Part shown: positions 43,918 through 53,170 of the stretch, piece after piece | Numbering within the stretch: position 1 is the stretch's first letter | Layout: each line of letters starts with the position of its first letter | DNA from: Maribacter sp. MMG018 | GTDB taxonomy: Bacteria > Bacteroidota > Bacteroidia > Flavobacteriales > Flavobacteriaceae | Direction: 5' to 3' | Assembly: GCF_018100785.1 (NCBI RefSeq) | Contig: NZ_JAGJEC010000004.1 | Location: forward strand, 62,001 to 126,000 | Length of the DNA stretch: 64,000 nt | Made by a program: the position numbers and the translations under genes | Notes under the pieces: generated by a model | Told to the model about the DNA's origin: nothing | Seen by the model: the letters and a program-made list of their open reading frames with translations, nothing else | Databases searched by the model: none

Positions 43918-43950
43918 AAAAAAAGGTTCGTATTTCACGAACCTTTTTTA
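43918..43950 (+). terminator. Rho-independent terminator after tRNA fragment B
   Basis: AAAAAAGGTTCG and CGAACCTTTTTT form a stem with a 7-nt loop (TATTTCA) at 43931-43937. The T run follows directly. It is not the same sequence as the terminator behind copy A, so the duplicated segment ends before the terminator. Confidence 0.85.
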
Positions 43951-44146
43951 GTTTATTTACTTTTTTGATTTGTTCTAATATCCACAATATGAACCAGTAA
44001 TCTCCCAAAAGTTAATCCCCGAACATAGTATCTGCTCTATGTAGACATATCAATTCCCGCGAAATAATCCAACTCTATACATAACAGACAGGTGTACGAT
44101 TTTACCGGAAAGTTTGAGTATTTTTATAAGGCTTCAAAATATTCTT

Positions 44147-44548
44147 ATGGATATTATTACAATTCCTTACCACTTAATCTTACCATCGATAATCGGACTT
44201 TTAATTATCGGTTTATTGATAATATTCAAAAAACGATTTTGGACAAAAACCTATTGCAAAAGTCTTTGGTTTAGCGCTTGTGTCTTTTTTGGACTGTACT
44301 CGATCATTGTTGGATATGCAGCCTATGAAGATATTTGGCTTCATCTTGAACTTGAAAAATATGACCTGAACAACAATCTATTTTTTGATGGTGAAGAATG
44401 CACTAATGAGCATTGTACGGAATTGATGAAAAAATTGGTTAATGACACCGGAAGAAATTTATCAGTATTTACGGGCGGCATTAAAGCATTGGTTATCGCC
44501 ATACCCATTTTATTAGTTGGAGTTGCGACAGAACGGTTAACAAAGTAA
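44147..44548 (+). CDS. Small membrane protein of unknown function
   Basis: From the ATG at 44147 this gives 133 residues; the frame is open back to a TTG at 44114. Three membrane segments are seen: PSIIGLLIIGLLIIF, SLWFSACVFFGLYSIIVGYAA, and IKALVIAIPILLVGVA. Between the last two is a soluble loop with an acidic EECTNEHCTELMKKLV. The two cysteines in that loop may form a disulfide. No family is recognised. It lies just right of the island boundary. Confidence 0.6.
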   Translation: MDIITIPYHLILPSIIGLLIIGLLIIFKKRFWTKTYCKSLWFSACVFFGLYSIIVGYAAYEDIWLHLELEKYDLNNNLFFDGEECTNEHCTELMKKLVNDTGRNLSVFTGGIKALVIAIPILLVGVATERLTK

Positions 44549-44721
44549 AAAACTTCAGAAAAACACCGTAATCAATACGGAATTAAAATTTTGCCATAAG
44601 GTTTTTAGTATTTTTATAACGTCCGAATTGTTTTTGGATCTCACGGTGCCAATTGTGGAAACTAGAACGTTCATCTGTTCCTACTCTTTAAAACAAAACT
44701 GCTGATCTATAAATTGAAAAA

Positions 44722-45522
44722 ATGAAATTGAATACTTGTATTATCTTGTTCCTATTGGCCATCAGTCATAATATATCATCTCAAAAAACGGCCGCCGATA
44801 GTAGTAGGGTCGTAAAATTACTTACGTTCAATATTCTTCATGGGGCCACTACCAAGGGTGATTTTGACCTAGATGTCATTGCCAAGGTCATAATAGATGC
44901 CGACCCCGATTTTGTAGCCCTGCAAGAAGTCGATTACAAAACAAAAAGAGCTAAAAAGTATGATCTGGCCACGGAATTGGGATGGAGGAGCAAAATGGCA
45001 CCCATCTATGCGAGGGCTATGCCTTACGACGGAGGTGAGTATGGAGAGGGAGTACTTTCCAAACACACCTTTTTACAAACAAGAAATGTGGCCTTACCTT
45101 TTATTCCAGGTGACGAACCTAGAGCGGCATTGGAAATAACCACCGTATTACCTTCTAATGATACCGTTTCATTTATTGGTACGCATTTAGACCATCAAAA
45201 AAATGAAGCAAATAGGATAATGCAGGCCAAACATATAAACAAGGTGTTTTCCTCTAACCCCTACCCTACCATTTTGGCCGGGGACCTAAACGCAGAACCC
45301 GATAGCAAGACCATTGCTATACTAAACGAAGTATGGTCGGCCTCTTACCCTAAAAACAACCCACAACCCACATACCCATCGGACAAGCCCATAAAAAAAA
45401 TCGATTACATTATGTTTTACCCAAAACACCGATGGAAAGTTCTCAAAACAGAAGTCATTCAAGATTCTATCGCATCAGACCATTGTGCATATCTGGTAAC
45501 CCTTGAGCTATTGCCACAGTAA
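44722..45522 (+). CDS. Exported endonuclease/exonuclease/phosphatase-family protein
   Basis: This 266-residue protein has a signal peptide (CIILFLLAISHNISS). The EEP fold is clear: LLTFNILHG, VALQEVD (metal Glu), FIGTHLDH, ILAGDLNAEP and SDHCAYLV as the final His. EEP proteins are Mg-dependent phosphodiesterases or phosphatases acting on DNA, inositol phosphates or phospholipids. This one is likely periplasmic or extracellular. It is related to, but not identical with, the EEP protein at 50544 in the SusCD locus. A terminator follows, so it forms its own unit. Confidence 0.93.
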   Translation: MKLNTCIILFLLAISHNISSQKTAADSSRVVKLLTFNILHGATTKGDFDLDVIAKVIIDADPDFVALQEVDYKTKRAKKYDLATELGWRSKMAPIYARAMPYDGGEYGEGVLSKHTFLQTRNVALPFIPGDEPRAALEITTVLPSNDTVSFIGTHLDHQKNEANRIMQAKHINKVFSSNPYPTILAGDLNAEPDSKTIAILNEVWSASYPKNNPQPTYPSDKPIKKIDYIMFYPKHRWKVLKTEVIQDSIASDHCAYLVTLELLPQ

Positions 45523-45533
45523 CAAAATCTATA

Positions 45534-45571
45534 AAACACCCCACCCCACTGGGCTGTTTCAATTTTTTTTT
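45534..45571 (+). terminator. Terminator after the EEP gene
   Basis: AAACA plus CCC pair with GGG plus TGTTT (45534-45542 with 45551-45559) across an 8-base loop, with one C/C mismatch in the stem. A run of nine T follows at 45563-45571. It ends the monocistronic EEP gene. The remaining 230 bp up to the next gene show no further structure. Confidence 0.65.
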
Positions 45572-45802
45572 GGTTTTGGACATCGTATAAATCAAATTGT
45601 CCAAGATGACATTAAGACCGTATTAATTAATTTAGTTGCACAAAATATGTAACCGATAGAAATATTGGTTGCTATCGGATTTCTGTTCTCAATACCATGG
45701 CATCCCATATTCTATACCATAGAAACAACATCAGATAACAATAAAACTACAAGTGCCTTTTGGATATAAAAGGCCGATTATTACAAAATAGTACTAGAAT
45801 TC

Positions 45803-47428
45803 ATGAAAAATAAATCTTACGAGCAAGGGTTAAGCAACACCCCTTTACTTGGAGAAACGATATCGGAGAACTTAAAAAGAACGGTCGAAAAATATCCTGA
45901 TAGGGAGGCATTGGTGGTCCCATACCAAAATTATCGGGCTACATATTCTGAATTTTGGGAACAAATAGGTCTAGTATCGAAAGGTTTGTTGGCTTTTGGC
46001 ATAAAAAAGGGGGACCGCGTGGGAATTTGGTCTCCAAACCGTTTTGAATGGGTCATAATACAATATGCCACCGCACGAATCGGTGCTATTATGGTAAATG
46101 TAAATCCGGCTTACAAGGCACAAGAATTGAGTTTTGCATTAAAACAATCGGAAATTAGCCTCTTGATCATGTCCAAAGGTTTTCGCAAAACAAACTACAT
46201 CAACATTTTAAGCGAAGTAAGATCATCATGCATTCATCTAAAAGATGTATTGGTCATAGACCACGACTGGGAGAAGCTTATTGCTATGGGTGCCAATATA
46301 TCGGATGAGAAACTGGAGGCCATTGAAGCTACCCTTGAATTTGACGACCCTGTCAATATACAGTATACTAGTGGCACTACGGGGTTTCCGAAAGGGGCCA
46401 CCCTATCTCACCACAGTATTTTAAACAATGGTTTTTTTATTGGTGAGCGTTTGGGTTACACCGAAAATGACCGTGTATGTATACCCGTTCCATTATACCA
46501 CTGCTTTGGCATGGTCTTAGGAAACCTTGCCTGTACCACACACGGTGCCTGTATGATTTTTACGGGTGAAGCTTTTGAACCTGCTACCGTACTCAAAACG
46601 GTACAGGACGAAAAAGCAACCTCTCTTTACGGAGTGCCGGCCATGTTCATAGCCGAGCTAAACCTCCCAGAGATAAACGATTATGACCTTTCTACTTTAC
46701 GTACCGGTATTATGGCAGGCTCACAATGCCCCACGTCCGTTATGCGAGATGTACGCGAAAAAATGCACATGAAAGAAATTGAGATCTGTTATGGGATGAC
46801 AGAAACCTCACCGGTGAGTACGCAAACATTTTTGGATGACAACGAAGAAAGAAGGTGTACGACCGTTGGAAAGGTACACCCACACCTCGAAATAAAGATC
46901 ATAGATCCCGACACTGGTAAGATAGTACCTAGAAATACACCTGGCGAACTATGTACAAGAGGTTATTCTGTAATGTTAAAATACTGGAACAACCCCGAGG
47001 CCACTGCAATGGTCATAGACGAAGGCCGTTGGATGCATACCGGCGATATGGCCGAAATGGACGAACATGGGTATGTTAAGATCGTAGGTAGGATAAAAGA
47101 TATGATCATCAGGGGCGGAGAGAATATTTCTCCCTATGAAATAGAGGAATACCTACAAAATCACGATGATATTTTTGATGTACAGGTAATAGGGGTGGCC
47201 GACAAAAAATATGGGGAACAGGTAATGGCATGGGTTATTCTTAAAGAAGGAGCCATTGTTACCGAAGACGAGCTCAAAACATACTGCCAAGGTCAGATAG
47301 CCACCTACAAAATACCGTATTATTGGAAATTCGTAAGTGAATTCCCCATGACCGTAACCGGCAAAATACGCAAGGTTGAAATGAGGGAAATAGCAAACAG
47401 GGAACTAGGACTTTTAAAACGCGCCTAA
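45803..47428 (+). CDS. AMP-binding acyl-CoA synthetase
   Basis: This 541-residue ANL-family ligase has the AMP/phosphate motif YTSGTTGFPKGA at about 188-199, CYGMTETSP, the hinge/ATP Asp in WMHTGDMAEMDEHGYV, and the C-terminal Lys in MTVTGKIRK. It is most like medium/long-chain fatty acyl-CoA synthetases of the AMP-binding group. It activates a carboxylic acid to its CoA thioester in the cytoplasm, feeding beta-oxidation or lipid synthesis. It is not in an operon with its neighbours: a terminator follows at 47522. The codon use has more G+C than that of the island genes. Confidence 0.95.
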   Translation: MKNKSYEQGLSNTPLLGETISENLKRTVEKYPDREALVVPYQNYRATYSEFWEQIGLVSKGLLAFGIKKGDRVGIWSPNRFEWVIIQYATARIGAIMVNVNPAYKAQELSFALKQSEISLLIMSKGFRKTNYINILSEVRSSCIHLKDVLVIDHDWEKLIAMGANISDEKLEAIEATLEFDDPVNIQYTSGTTGFPKGATLSHHSILNNGFFIGERLGYTENDRVCIPVPLYHCFGMVLGNLACTTHGACMIFTGEAFEPATVLKTVQDEKATSLYGVPAMFIAELNLPEINDYDLSTLRTGIMAGSQCPTSVMRDVREKMHMKEIEICYGMTETSPVSTQTFLDDNEERRCTTVGKVHPHLEIKIIDPDTGKIVPRNTPGELCTRGYSVMLKYWNNPEATAMVIDEGRWMHTGDMAEMDEHGYVKIVGRIKDMIIRGGENISPYEIEEYLQNHDDIFDVQVIGVADKKYGEQVMAWVILKEGAIVTEDELKTYCQGQIATYKIPYYWKFVSEFPMTVTGKIRKVEMREIANRELGLLKRA

Positions 47429-47521
47429 TAATAAACACCAAGTTACTTATACGCTTACAAAAAAAGGGGCCCGAAATAAGATTACGTTTCACACTTATAT
47501 ATCATATTCGATAAAGCAAAT

Positions 47522-47565
47522 AAAACGGGGTATTCTTAGCATTCAACACCCCGTTTTATTTTTTT
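47522..47565 (+). terminator. Terminator after the acyl-CoA synthetase gene
   Basis: AAAACGGGGT (47522-47531) pairs with ACCCCGTTTT (47548-47557) across a 16-base loop, and an A then eight T follow. This is a good rho-independent terminator. The spacer to the next gene (to 47758) shows no other feature. Confidence 0.8.
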
Positions 47566-47758
47566 AACCATAAGAGCATTGCAGTAGAGAACATTGGCAC
47601 GAAAATGGTTATAAATTTTAAGATACCGAAAGAATGCTTTTATCTTTGAACCAAAGACCCTCAAAGTATATCTTTTCAAATATCACATCAATACACTCAA
47701 CAATATATAACCGATATTAAAGGTCTTACACTACACACATAACATTAAAAATCGAAAA

Positions 47759-48538
47759 ATGACAAGAACCCATTTAAAGTATATCATGGCCACAGCCATA
47801 ACAGTTACCTTTATGTCTTCCTGTGCCATAAAAAACAAGCAAGAACCAACGGAGAATTCTGTAGACCACCATACGGCCGAAATAGCATTTGACTGGCAGG
47901 GGAGTTACTACGGCCTGCTACCATGTGCCGATTGTGACGGTATAGCGACCCGATTAGACCTCAACAACGACCTTACCTATGTTTTGACCAAAGCTTGGAA
48001 AAAGAACGACAAAGCCTTGTCCGATACTTTAAAAGGGAAATTTACATGGCAAGGAAACAATATAAAGCTAGAAGGTATTGCGGATAAAAGTAGCGCAGAC
48101 ACCTTTAAAGTAGAGGAAAATCGTCTTCGCCAATTGGACATGGAAGGAAATGAAATCACTAGCGAACTGGCAACACATTATATACTATCTAAAATGGGAA
48201 ATTCACAAGTAGAGGATAAAAGGTGGCAAATAGTTGAACTGAACGGAAAACAGATAACCGGTGCACCTGAAACGCATTACATTATTTTTCACTCCAAAGA
48301 AGGTCGCCTAGAGGCCAAGGCAAATTGCAATATACTATCTCGAAGTTACAGAATTACCAACCAATTAATGATTTCCATTGACCAAGGTATTTCAACCATG
48401 ATGGCCTGCCCCGACGATTTAGACTCTCAATTGAACAAAGTTCTTGACATGGCCGACAATATTTCGGTAGGTGACGGAACAATGACCATCAATAAGGCCA
48501 GAATGGCTCCCTTGGTACGCCTTAAGCTTGTGGAATAA
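47759..48538 (+). CDS. NlpE-N and META-domain lipoprotein
   Basis: This 259-residue protein has a lipobox (VTFMSSC, Cys about 22). The N-terminal half is NlpE-like (YYGLLPCADCDGIATRLDL with the C-x-x-C of copper-resistance NlpE). The C-terminal half is a META domain (KRWQIVELNGKQI, AKANCNILSRSY and MMACPDDL, in HslJ style). The two domains together are common in Bacteroidota lipoproteins. It may sense envelope or metal stress, but the role is not proven. It is monocistronic as far as can be seen. Confidence 0.9.
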   Translation: MTRTHLKYIMATAITVTFMSSCAIKNKQEPTENSVDHHTAEIAFDWQGSYYGLLPCADCDGIATRLDLNNDLTYVLTKAWKKNDKALSDTLKGKFTWQGNNIKLEGIADKSSADTFKVEENRLRQLDMEGNEITSELATHYILSKMGNSQVEDKRWQIVELNGKQITGAPETHYIIFHSKEGRLEAKANCNILSRSYRITNQLMISIDQGISTMMACPDDLDSQLNKVLDMADNISVGDGTMTINKARMAPLVRLKLVE

Positions 48539-48602
48539 AAACTTTTATCAACTATATACTATTATAAAGCAACCTTTGCTGTAATTAAAACGACACCGCC
48601 AA

Positions 48603-49145
48603 TTGAAAAAAGACTATCTGTTTAAATCTGAAAGACTCGGTTTCCGTAACTGGATAAAAAATGACCTGACGCCATTTGCCAAAATAAATGCGGACCCTGA
48701 AGTGATGGCGCATTTTCCAAAACCTCTGACCAAAGAAGAAACATCGAAGCTTATAGATAGACTACAACAACATTACCTAAAAAATGGATATACCTATTTT
48801 GCGGCCGAAATTTTAAATACGGGAGAACTGATCGGTTTTATAGGCTGCCTTTACCAAGATTATAAAACAGATTTTACACCTGCCGTGGACATTGGTTGGC
48901 GATTAAAAAAAAGTAGTTGGGGCAACGGGTATGCCACCGAAGGAGCCAAAAAATGCCTTGAATTTGCATTTAACGACCTGAGTATTGATAAGGTTATCGC
49001 CGTTTGTACCCTACAGAATTCAGCATCGGAAAATGTGATGAAAAAAATTGGAATGCAAAAAGTAGGAGAGTTTGACCATCCCAAACCAAAGGTATATCCA
49101 GAACACGAGAAATGTATCTGCTACGAAATAAACAAAAACCTTTAA
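48603..49145 (+). CDS. GNAT-family acetyltransferase (RimJ/RimL-like)
   Basis: This 180-residue protein of the ribosomal-protein-alanine acetyltransferase-like GNAT subfamily has SERLGFRNWIKNDLTPFAKI, VDIGWRLKKSSWGNGYATEGAK (acetyl-CoA motif) and NSASENVMKKIGMQKVGEF. The first codon appears to be TTG (48603), and no ATG upstream fits. It converges with the metallophosphoesterase gene. The shared hairpin at 49172 probably ends both. Confidence 0.9.
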   Translation: MKKDYLFKSERLGFRNWIKNDLTPFAKINADPEVMAHFPKPLTKEETSKLIDRLQQHYLKNGYTYFAAEILNTGELIGFIGCLYQDYKTDFTPAVDIGWRLKKSSWGNGYATEGAKKCLEFAFNDLSIDKVIAVCTLQNSASENVMKKIGMQKVGEFDHPKPKVYPEHEKCICYEINKNL

Positions 49146-49171
49146 AAACAAGGATTCCAAGAAAACAAGAA

Positions 49172-49204
49172 AATCGTTTGGGGGACGGATCCCCCGAAAC
49201 GATT
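49172..49204. terminator. Bidirectional hairpin between convergent genes
   Basis: AATCGTTT and GGGGG (49172-49184) pair with CCCCC and AAACGATT (49191-49204), closing a 6-base loop with one bulged G. The sequence continues T-rich on the minus strand. It sits between the convergent GNAT and phosphoesterase genes and probably terminates at least the leftward one. Confidence 0.7.
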
Positions 49205-49258
49205 AACGTTCAACAACAATATTTTGGATATCAACAATTCTATAAAAGAAAAGACTGG

Positions 49259-50446
49259 CTATTTGTCTTCGAAGAACACTTCTGAAATTAATTTAGAATC
49301 CATCCCAATTCTTTTTGCCCTGATACCAGAGCTATCGATCGCCAGGTCCACACGCGATTCGTGATCCACTATCAAAATAGGAAAATTGTTACGACCCGGA
49401 TTCTCTGGCACCAAAGCATACGAATGTGTATGTCCGCAAACCATTAGATCAATATCTGTCTTGTTTAAAATGGGCATAAACTTCTTTCTCACTTCCAGCT
49501 CACCGTGCCACTCCCTACCTTGTTTTTTGGTAAAAGGGGGAATGTGCATAAACACCACTTTCCGTTCCGCATTCTTAAAAGCTTCCGATGCGACTACCTC
49601 CGTAAGCCATTTGGCCTGTTTGCTACGGTACGCGTCAAAATCGGCCATACCGCTATACTCTATATCGGAATCGGGCTTATCTTCCCCGGAATCCAAAACA
49701 ATAAAAAAGGTACTCCCCGATGAAAATGTGTAATAGTACCGGTTTTGGGGAAAATGAAAATACGAATCCAGTTTACCTGCGGCCGCCCCTCTAGTTTCGT
49801 GATTTCCACGTACAATATAGAGTGGTTTTTCCTGGGCAAATATATCTACCATAGTATCCAACACACTGTATATGGCCTCTTCGCCCGTAGCATTGTTCAC
49901 AAAATCACCGTCCATCAATACAAAATCGGTTTTTGCCCATTCCACGGTCTTCAGCAACTCTGCTGCTTTAGGACCATTTTCATGCATATCGCTTAGAACA
50001 ACACATGATGTTCGTGATTTTTTAGGATCCGCAGTTGTAAAATAAAGCGGTTCTTTTTTATATACCCTTGTAGCCGCCACTTTACCCATATTACCCTCTT
50101 TGGTTATTGCTTGTGAGTACACCCGATAGGCATATTTTGTTCGTGGGGCAAGCCCCGAAATGGTTACCGATTGTTGCTTGCCAATATTTTTTAATCCACC
50201 TGTGGCATTGTATACTTTTGTACGTTCTTTTTGGTAAAAATAAGAGCCGTCCTCTTCGTAATATTCTACCCACGAAATACAATCTACAGAGGAGCTCCAG
50301 TTGATGACCACACTATTGGCCGTTAAATGTTGAATAAACGGACCATGGGTAATGGCCACATCTTGGGAATAAGTGAATTGAACAACACATAGGATCGCGA
50401 TCGCGACCTGACAGAAACGCCGTATCCTATTTTCCTCTTTTTTCAT
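49259..50446 (-). CDS. Exported metallophosphoesterase with fibronectin-like N-terminal domain
   Basis: This 395-residue protein has a signal peptide (VAIAILCVVQFTYS), then a purple-acid-phosphatase-type N-terminal Fn3 domain (HGPFIQHLTANSVVINWSS, about 30-130). The catalytic domain follows with metal motifs DMHENG, DGDFVNN, RGNHETRG, MHIPPF and GHTHSY. It is a periplasmic or surface phosphatase or phosphodiesterase. It follows the EEP phosphodiesterase gene with a terminator between, in the SusCD locus, and could remove phosphate from the product of that enzyme. Confidence 0.92.
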   Translation of the reverse strand: MKKEENRIRRFCQVAIAILCVVQFTYSQDVAITHGPFIQHLTANSVVINWSSSVDCISWVEYYEEDGSYFYQKERTKVYNATGGLKNIGKQQSVTISGLAPRTKYAYRVYSQAITKEGNMGKVAATRVYKKEPLYFTTADPKKSRTSCVVLSDMHENGPKAAELLKTVEWAKTDFVLMDGDFVNNATGEEAIYSVLDTMVDIFAQEKPLYIVRGNHETRGAAAGKLDSYFHFPQNRYYYTFSSGSTFFIVLDSGEDKPDSDIEYSGMADFDAYRSKQAKWLTEVVASEAFKNAERKVVFMHIPPFTKKQGREWHGELEVRKKFMPILNKTDIDLMVCGHTHSYALVPENPGRNNFPILIVDHESRVDLAIDSSGIRAKRIGMDSKLISEVFFEDK

Positions 50447-50505
50447 TTTTATGTTTTTTAGAGCTTTTTATTTTAAGGACATATGACCCGTTCGGACCAT
50501 AAAAA

Positions 50506-50533
50506 AGTGCCGCCCAACAAGATGGGCGGCACT
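50506..50533 (-). terminator. Terminator after the SusCD-EEP run
   Basis: AGTGCCGCCCA (50506-50516) and TGGGCGGCACT (50523-50533) form a perfect 11-bp stem with a 6-nt loop (ACAAGA). On the minus strand, six T follow the stem. It lies 10 bp beyond the stop of the EEP gene, so it should separate SusC-SusD-EEP from the phosphatase gene or reduce read-through. Confidence 0.85.
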
Positions 50534-50543
50534 CAAAAAAATA

Positions 50544-51401
50544 TTATTGGAAACGCGCATCTACCATAATGGGAAAATGATCGGAGATATATGTATCTCC
50601 TCTTTGCCCATCTATCGTGTGGTGTTTTAAAATATCTACATCTTCACTAGTAAAAATGTAATCTATTCGTTCCCTCTCTTGGTCGGGCTCCAACATAAAC
50701 CCGTTAAAGGTATAATAAGGACCGTATACCATTTTTGCCCGCGTCTTACTATCCAATATCTTCGCATCGTTCTCTTTCTGGCTCAATAGTTCAGTATAAG
50801 GTGCCGCCGATGGCGGAAAGTTAAAATCGCCACTGACCAAGAACGGTTCGTCCTTAGCTATCTTTTGAACCATTTTTTTCAAAAGCTTTGCACTTTCTAA
50901 ACGAGCGGTTTCCCCTTTATGATCAAAATGGGCATTAAAAAAGTAGAACTCCTTACCATTGGCCAGATGTTTCAGCTTTACCCATGTTATAATACGTGGC
51001 AAGGCGGCATCCCAACCTTTCGAATTCACCTTGGCGGGCGTTTCAGACAACCAAAACGTACCACTGTCCAATAGGTCAAAGGTTGTTTTTTTGTAAAAAA
51101 CAGGGCAAAACTCCCCTTCGTTACCTCCATTTCTACCTATGCCCACATACGCGTATTGCGGCAATCTTGCTACCATATCGTTCAACTGACTTTCAATTAC
51201 CTCTTGGGCTCCGAAAACATCTACCTCAAAAAAATTGATGCTGCTACAAAGCCAGTCGCGTCTATTTTCCCAGATATTGATTCCGTCCTTAGGACTAGCG
51301 TATCTGATATTAAAAGTCATTGCCTTTATATCGGTTTCTTTTTGGGCATACATACCCAAAGAGCAGATCATAAAAACAAACATTATAAATCTTGAGATCA
51401 T
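50544..51401 (-). CDS. EEP-family phosphoesterase of the SusCD locus
   Basis: This 285-residue protein has a signal peptide (MFVFMICSLGMYAQ) and a complete EEP fold: MTFNIRYASP, DVFGAQEV, FNAHFDHKGE, LVSGDFNFPP and SDHFPIMVD. It is a common SusCD-linked exported phosphodiesterase. Known relatives are annotated as endonuclease/exonuclease/phosphatase or sphingomyelinase-like. It is 24 bp downstream of susD. It would release phosphorylated products from a polymer or lipid near the outer membrane. Confidence 0.93.
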   Translation of the reverse strand: MISRFIMFVFMICSLGMYAQKETDIKAMTFNIRYASPKDGINIWENRRDWLCSSINFFEVDVFGAQEVIESQLNDMVARLPQYAYVGIGRNGGNEGEFCPVFYKKTTFDLLDSGTFWLSETPAKVNSKGWDAALPRIITWVKLKHLANGKEFYFFNAHFDHKGETARLESAKLLKKMVQKIAKDEPFLVSGDFNFPPSAAPYTELLSQKENDAKILDSKTRAKMVYGPYYTFNGFMLEPDQERERIDYIFTSEDVDILKHHTIDGQRGDTYISDHFPIMVDARFQ

Positions 51402-51425
51402 CTTTTTCCTTTTTAATGGTTCAAA

Positions 51426-53159
51426 TTATTCCCAGCCAGGGTTTTGGGTCAGGTTTGGATTCAATTGTAATTCTACCCTTGGGATAGGATACAGGTAATC
51501 TCTTTCCTCGTCAAAAGACCTTGTATTAAAATCGGGTTGGGGGTTGATCAGGTTATTTTCATCAAAAAATACATCCGAATCAATTTTGATATATTGTACA
51601 CCCGTCATTTGTCCGGCTGGATCATCCCCTTCAAACAACACTACATCAATATTACCGTCCGAATCCAGATCGTACTCCCCGGCTCCTGGAAAATACATAC
51701 CCCTTAGCGGTTGGATCAATGTTTGGCCAGATTTCCACCTAACTATATCGTCCCACCTAAAGTTTTCCATATAAAGTTCTATTCTACGCTCTCTTCTAAT
51801 TTCTAGAATCACCCCTTTGTTGGCTCCGGTTACGGTAGGGTATTGATCTTCTAAAAATGAATCGGGATCGCTATTGGCATCGCTTAAGTTCATGGCGGGC
51901 ATACCTACTCTATTACGCAACAATTGTATGGATAGATCCAAATCGGATTGTTCCAATGTTCCCAATTCCGCTTTCGCCTCTGCATAATTCAACAAAACCT
52001 CACCGAACCTTAAAATGGGTAAATCTCCAATAGACTCGTCATAAGTATCATAAACAGGTTCTGTAACGTACTTGGTAAGTTGATACCCGGTCATGGTAGC
52101 ACCCAAATTAGGAACCAACGCCATACTTTCACCTTTTCTGGTATATCCGGGAGTTCTTATGGTCTGCGACAACCGTGGATCCCTATCCTGAACCTCATCG
52201 GTAAAGAACATTTGATCATAACCTGCATTGTCCGTAAACCTAGATCCATCGGCCATTAAATAACTGTTCACCAAATCTTTGGGCATTCCGGGTCTACCGT
52301 ACGAAGAAGTTGTAGTGTAATAATTTACATTATGGTCTACTGCCACGGTCTGTGAAAACTGCCTGCTCAAAATAACCTCTGCGGTCTGGGCATCGTGCGA
52401 GTTGAACAGGTTCATGTAATCCTCTGCAGTGTTTCCTGTGCTATACACCGCGTATGGGGAATCTTCCATTAGCTCCAAGGATGCATCCACGGCAGCGTTC
52501 AGGTACTTCTCGTACCCAGAAATAGCACGATACTTCTCATAGGTTCCCTCATATAGGCCTACACGAGATTTTAGGGCCAAGGCACTGTATTTGGTAATAC
52601 GGTATGCCTGTACCTCTTCGTTCAAATTATCAATGGCGCGGTCCAAGTCTTCCAAGATCTTATCCGTAATAAACTGCCTGCTTTCCCTTGGCGCCTGAAG
52701 ACTTTCGGTATCGTCCGCCTCAATAGTACCTTCATAGTAAGGCACTTCTCCAAATCGCTTTAATTTTTCAAAATAAAAGTATGCCCTAAAAAAATAAGCA
52801 ACCCCGCCATAATGCAATTTAGCCGCTTCATCTTCACATTTCTCGTAATTTTCAAGAAAGTAATTAATATCCCTAAGATATTCCCAATCCCATCCACCAC
52901 CGGTAGTGGGTACGGTTCTAGCTCCGCGCATCTCTTCGCTCAAGGTAGTAGCTATGATATTATCGGCCCTTTCATCTCCGTCGTATATAGATGTACTCGG
53001 AAACATTCTATAAAATCCGTTGGTGTACAGTTCCAAGTCACTAGACTTTAAAAAGAACGTGGATGGCGTTACGTCCGACAGGGGTTCCTTGTCTAAAAAA
53101 TCGTCACTACAACTGCTGACTACCAGCATGCAGATCAATATTAAATAATTAAATTTCAT
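51426..53159 (-). CDS. susD: SusD/RagB-family outer membrane lipoprotein
   Basis: This 577-residue protein has a lipobox in LVVSSCSDD. The start DDFLDKEPLSDVTPSTFF and later LRFGEVLLNYAEAKAELG, plus a C-terminal SusD region with PIPRVELQLNPNLTQNPGW, are typical. It is a ligand-binding lid for the SusC partner at 53171, which lies 11 bp upstream. The tetratricopeptide-like helices are present in the middle (VAYFFRAYFYFEKLKRFGEVP). The ligand is unknown, but the phosphoesterases next to it suggest a phosphate-containing compound. Confidence 0.96.
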   Translation of the reverse strand: MKFNYLILICMLVVSSCSDDFLDKEPLSDVTPSTFFLKSSDLELYTNGFYRMFPSTSIYDGDERADNIIATTLSEEMRGARTVPTTGGGWDWEYLRDINYFLENYEKCEDEAAKLHYGGVAYFFRAYFYFEKLKRFGEVPYYEGTIEADDTESLQAPRESRQFITDKILEDLDRAIDNLNEEVQAYRITKYSALALKSRVGLYEGTYEKYRAISGYEKYLNAAVDASLELMEDSPYAVYSTGNTAEDYMNLFNSHDAQTAEVILSRQFSQTVAVDHNVNYYTTTSSYGRPGMPKDLVNSYLMADGSRFTDNAGYDQMFFTDEVQDRDPRLSQTIRTPGYTRKGESMALVPNLGATMTGYQLTKYVTEPVYDTYDESIGDLPILRFGEVLLNYAEAKAELGTLEQSDLDLSIQLLRNRVGMPAMNLSDANSDPDSFLEDQYPTVTGANKGVILEIRRERRIELYMENFRWDDIVRWKSGQTLIQPLRGMYFPGAGEYDLDSDGNIDVVLFEGDDPAGQMTGVQYIKIDSDVFFDENNLINPQPDFNTRSFDEERDYLYPIPRVELQLNPNLTQNPGWE

Positions 53160-53170
53160 AATGTATATTT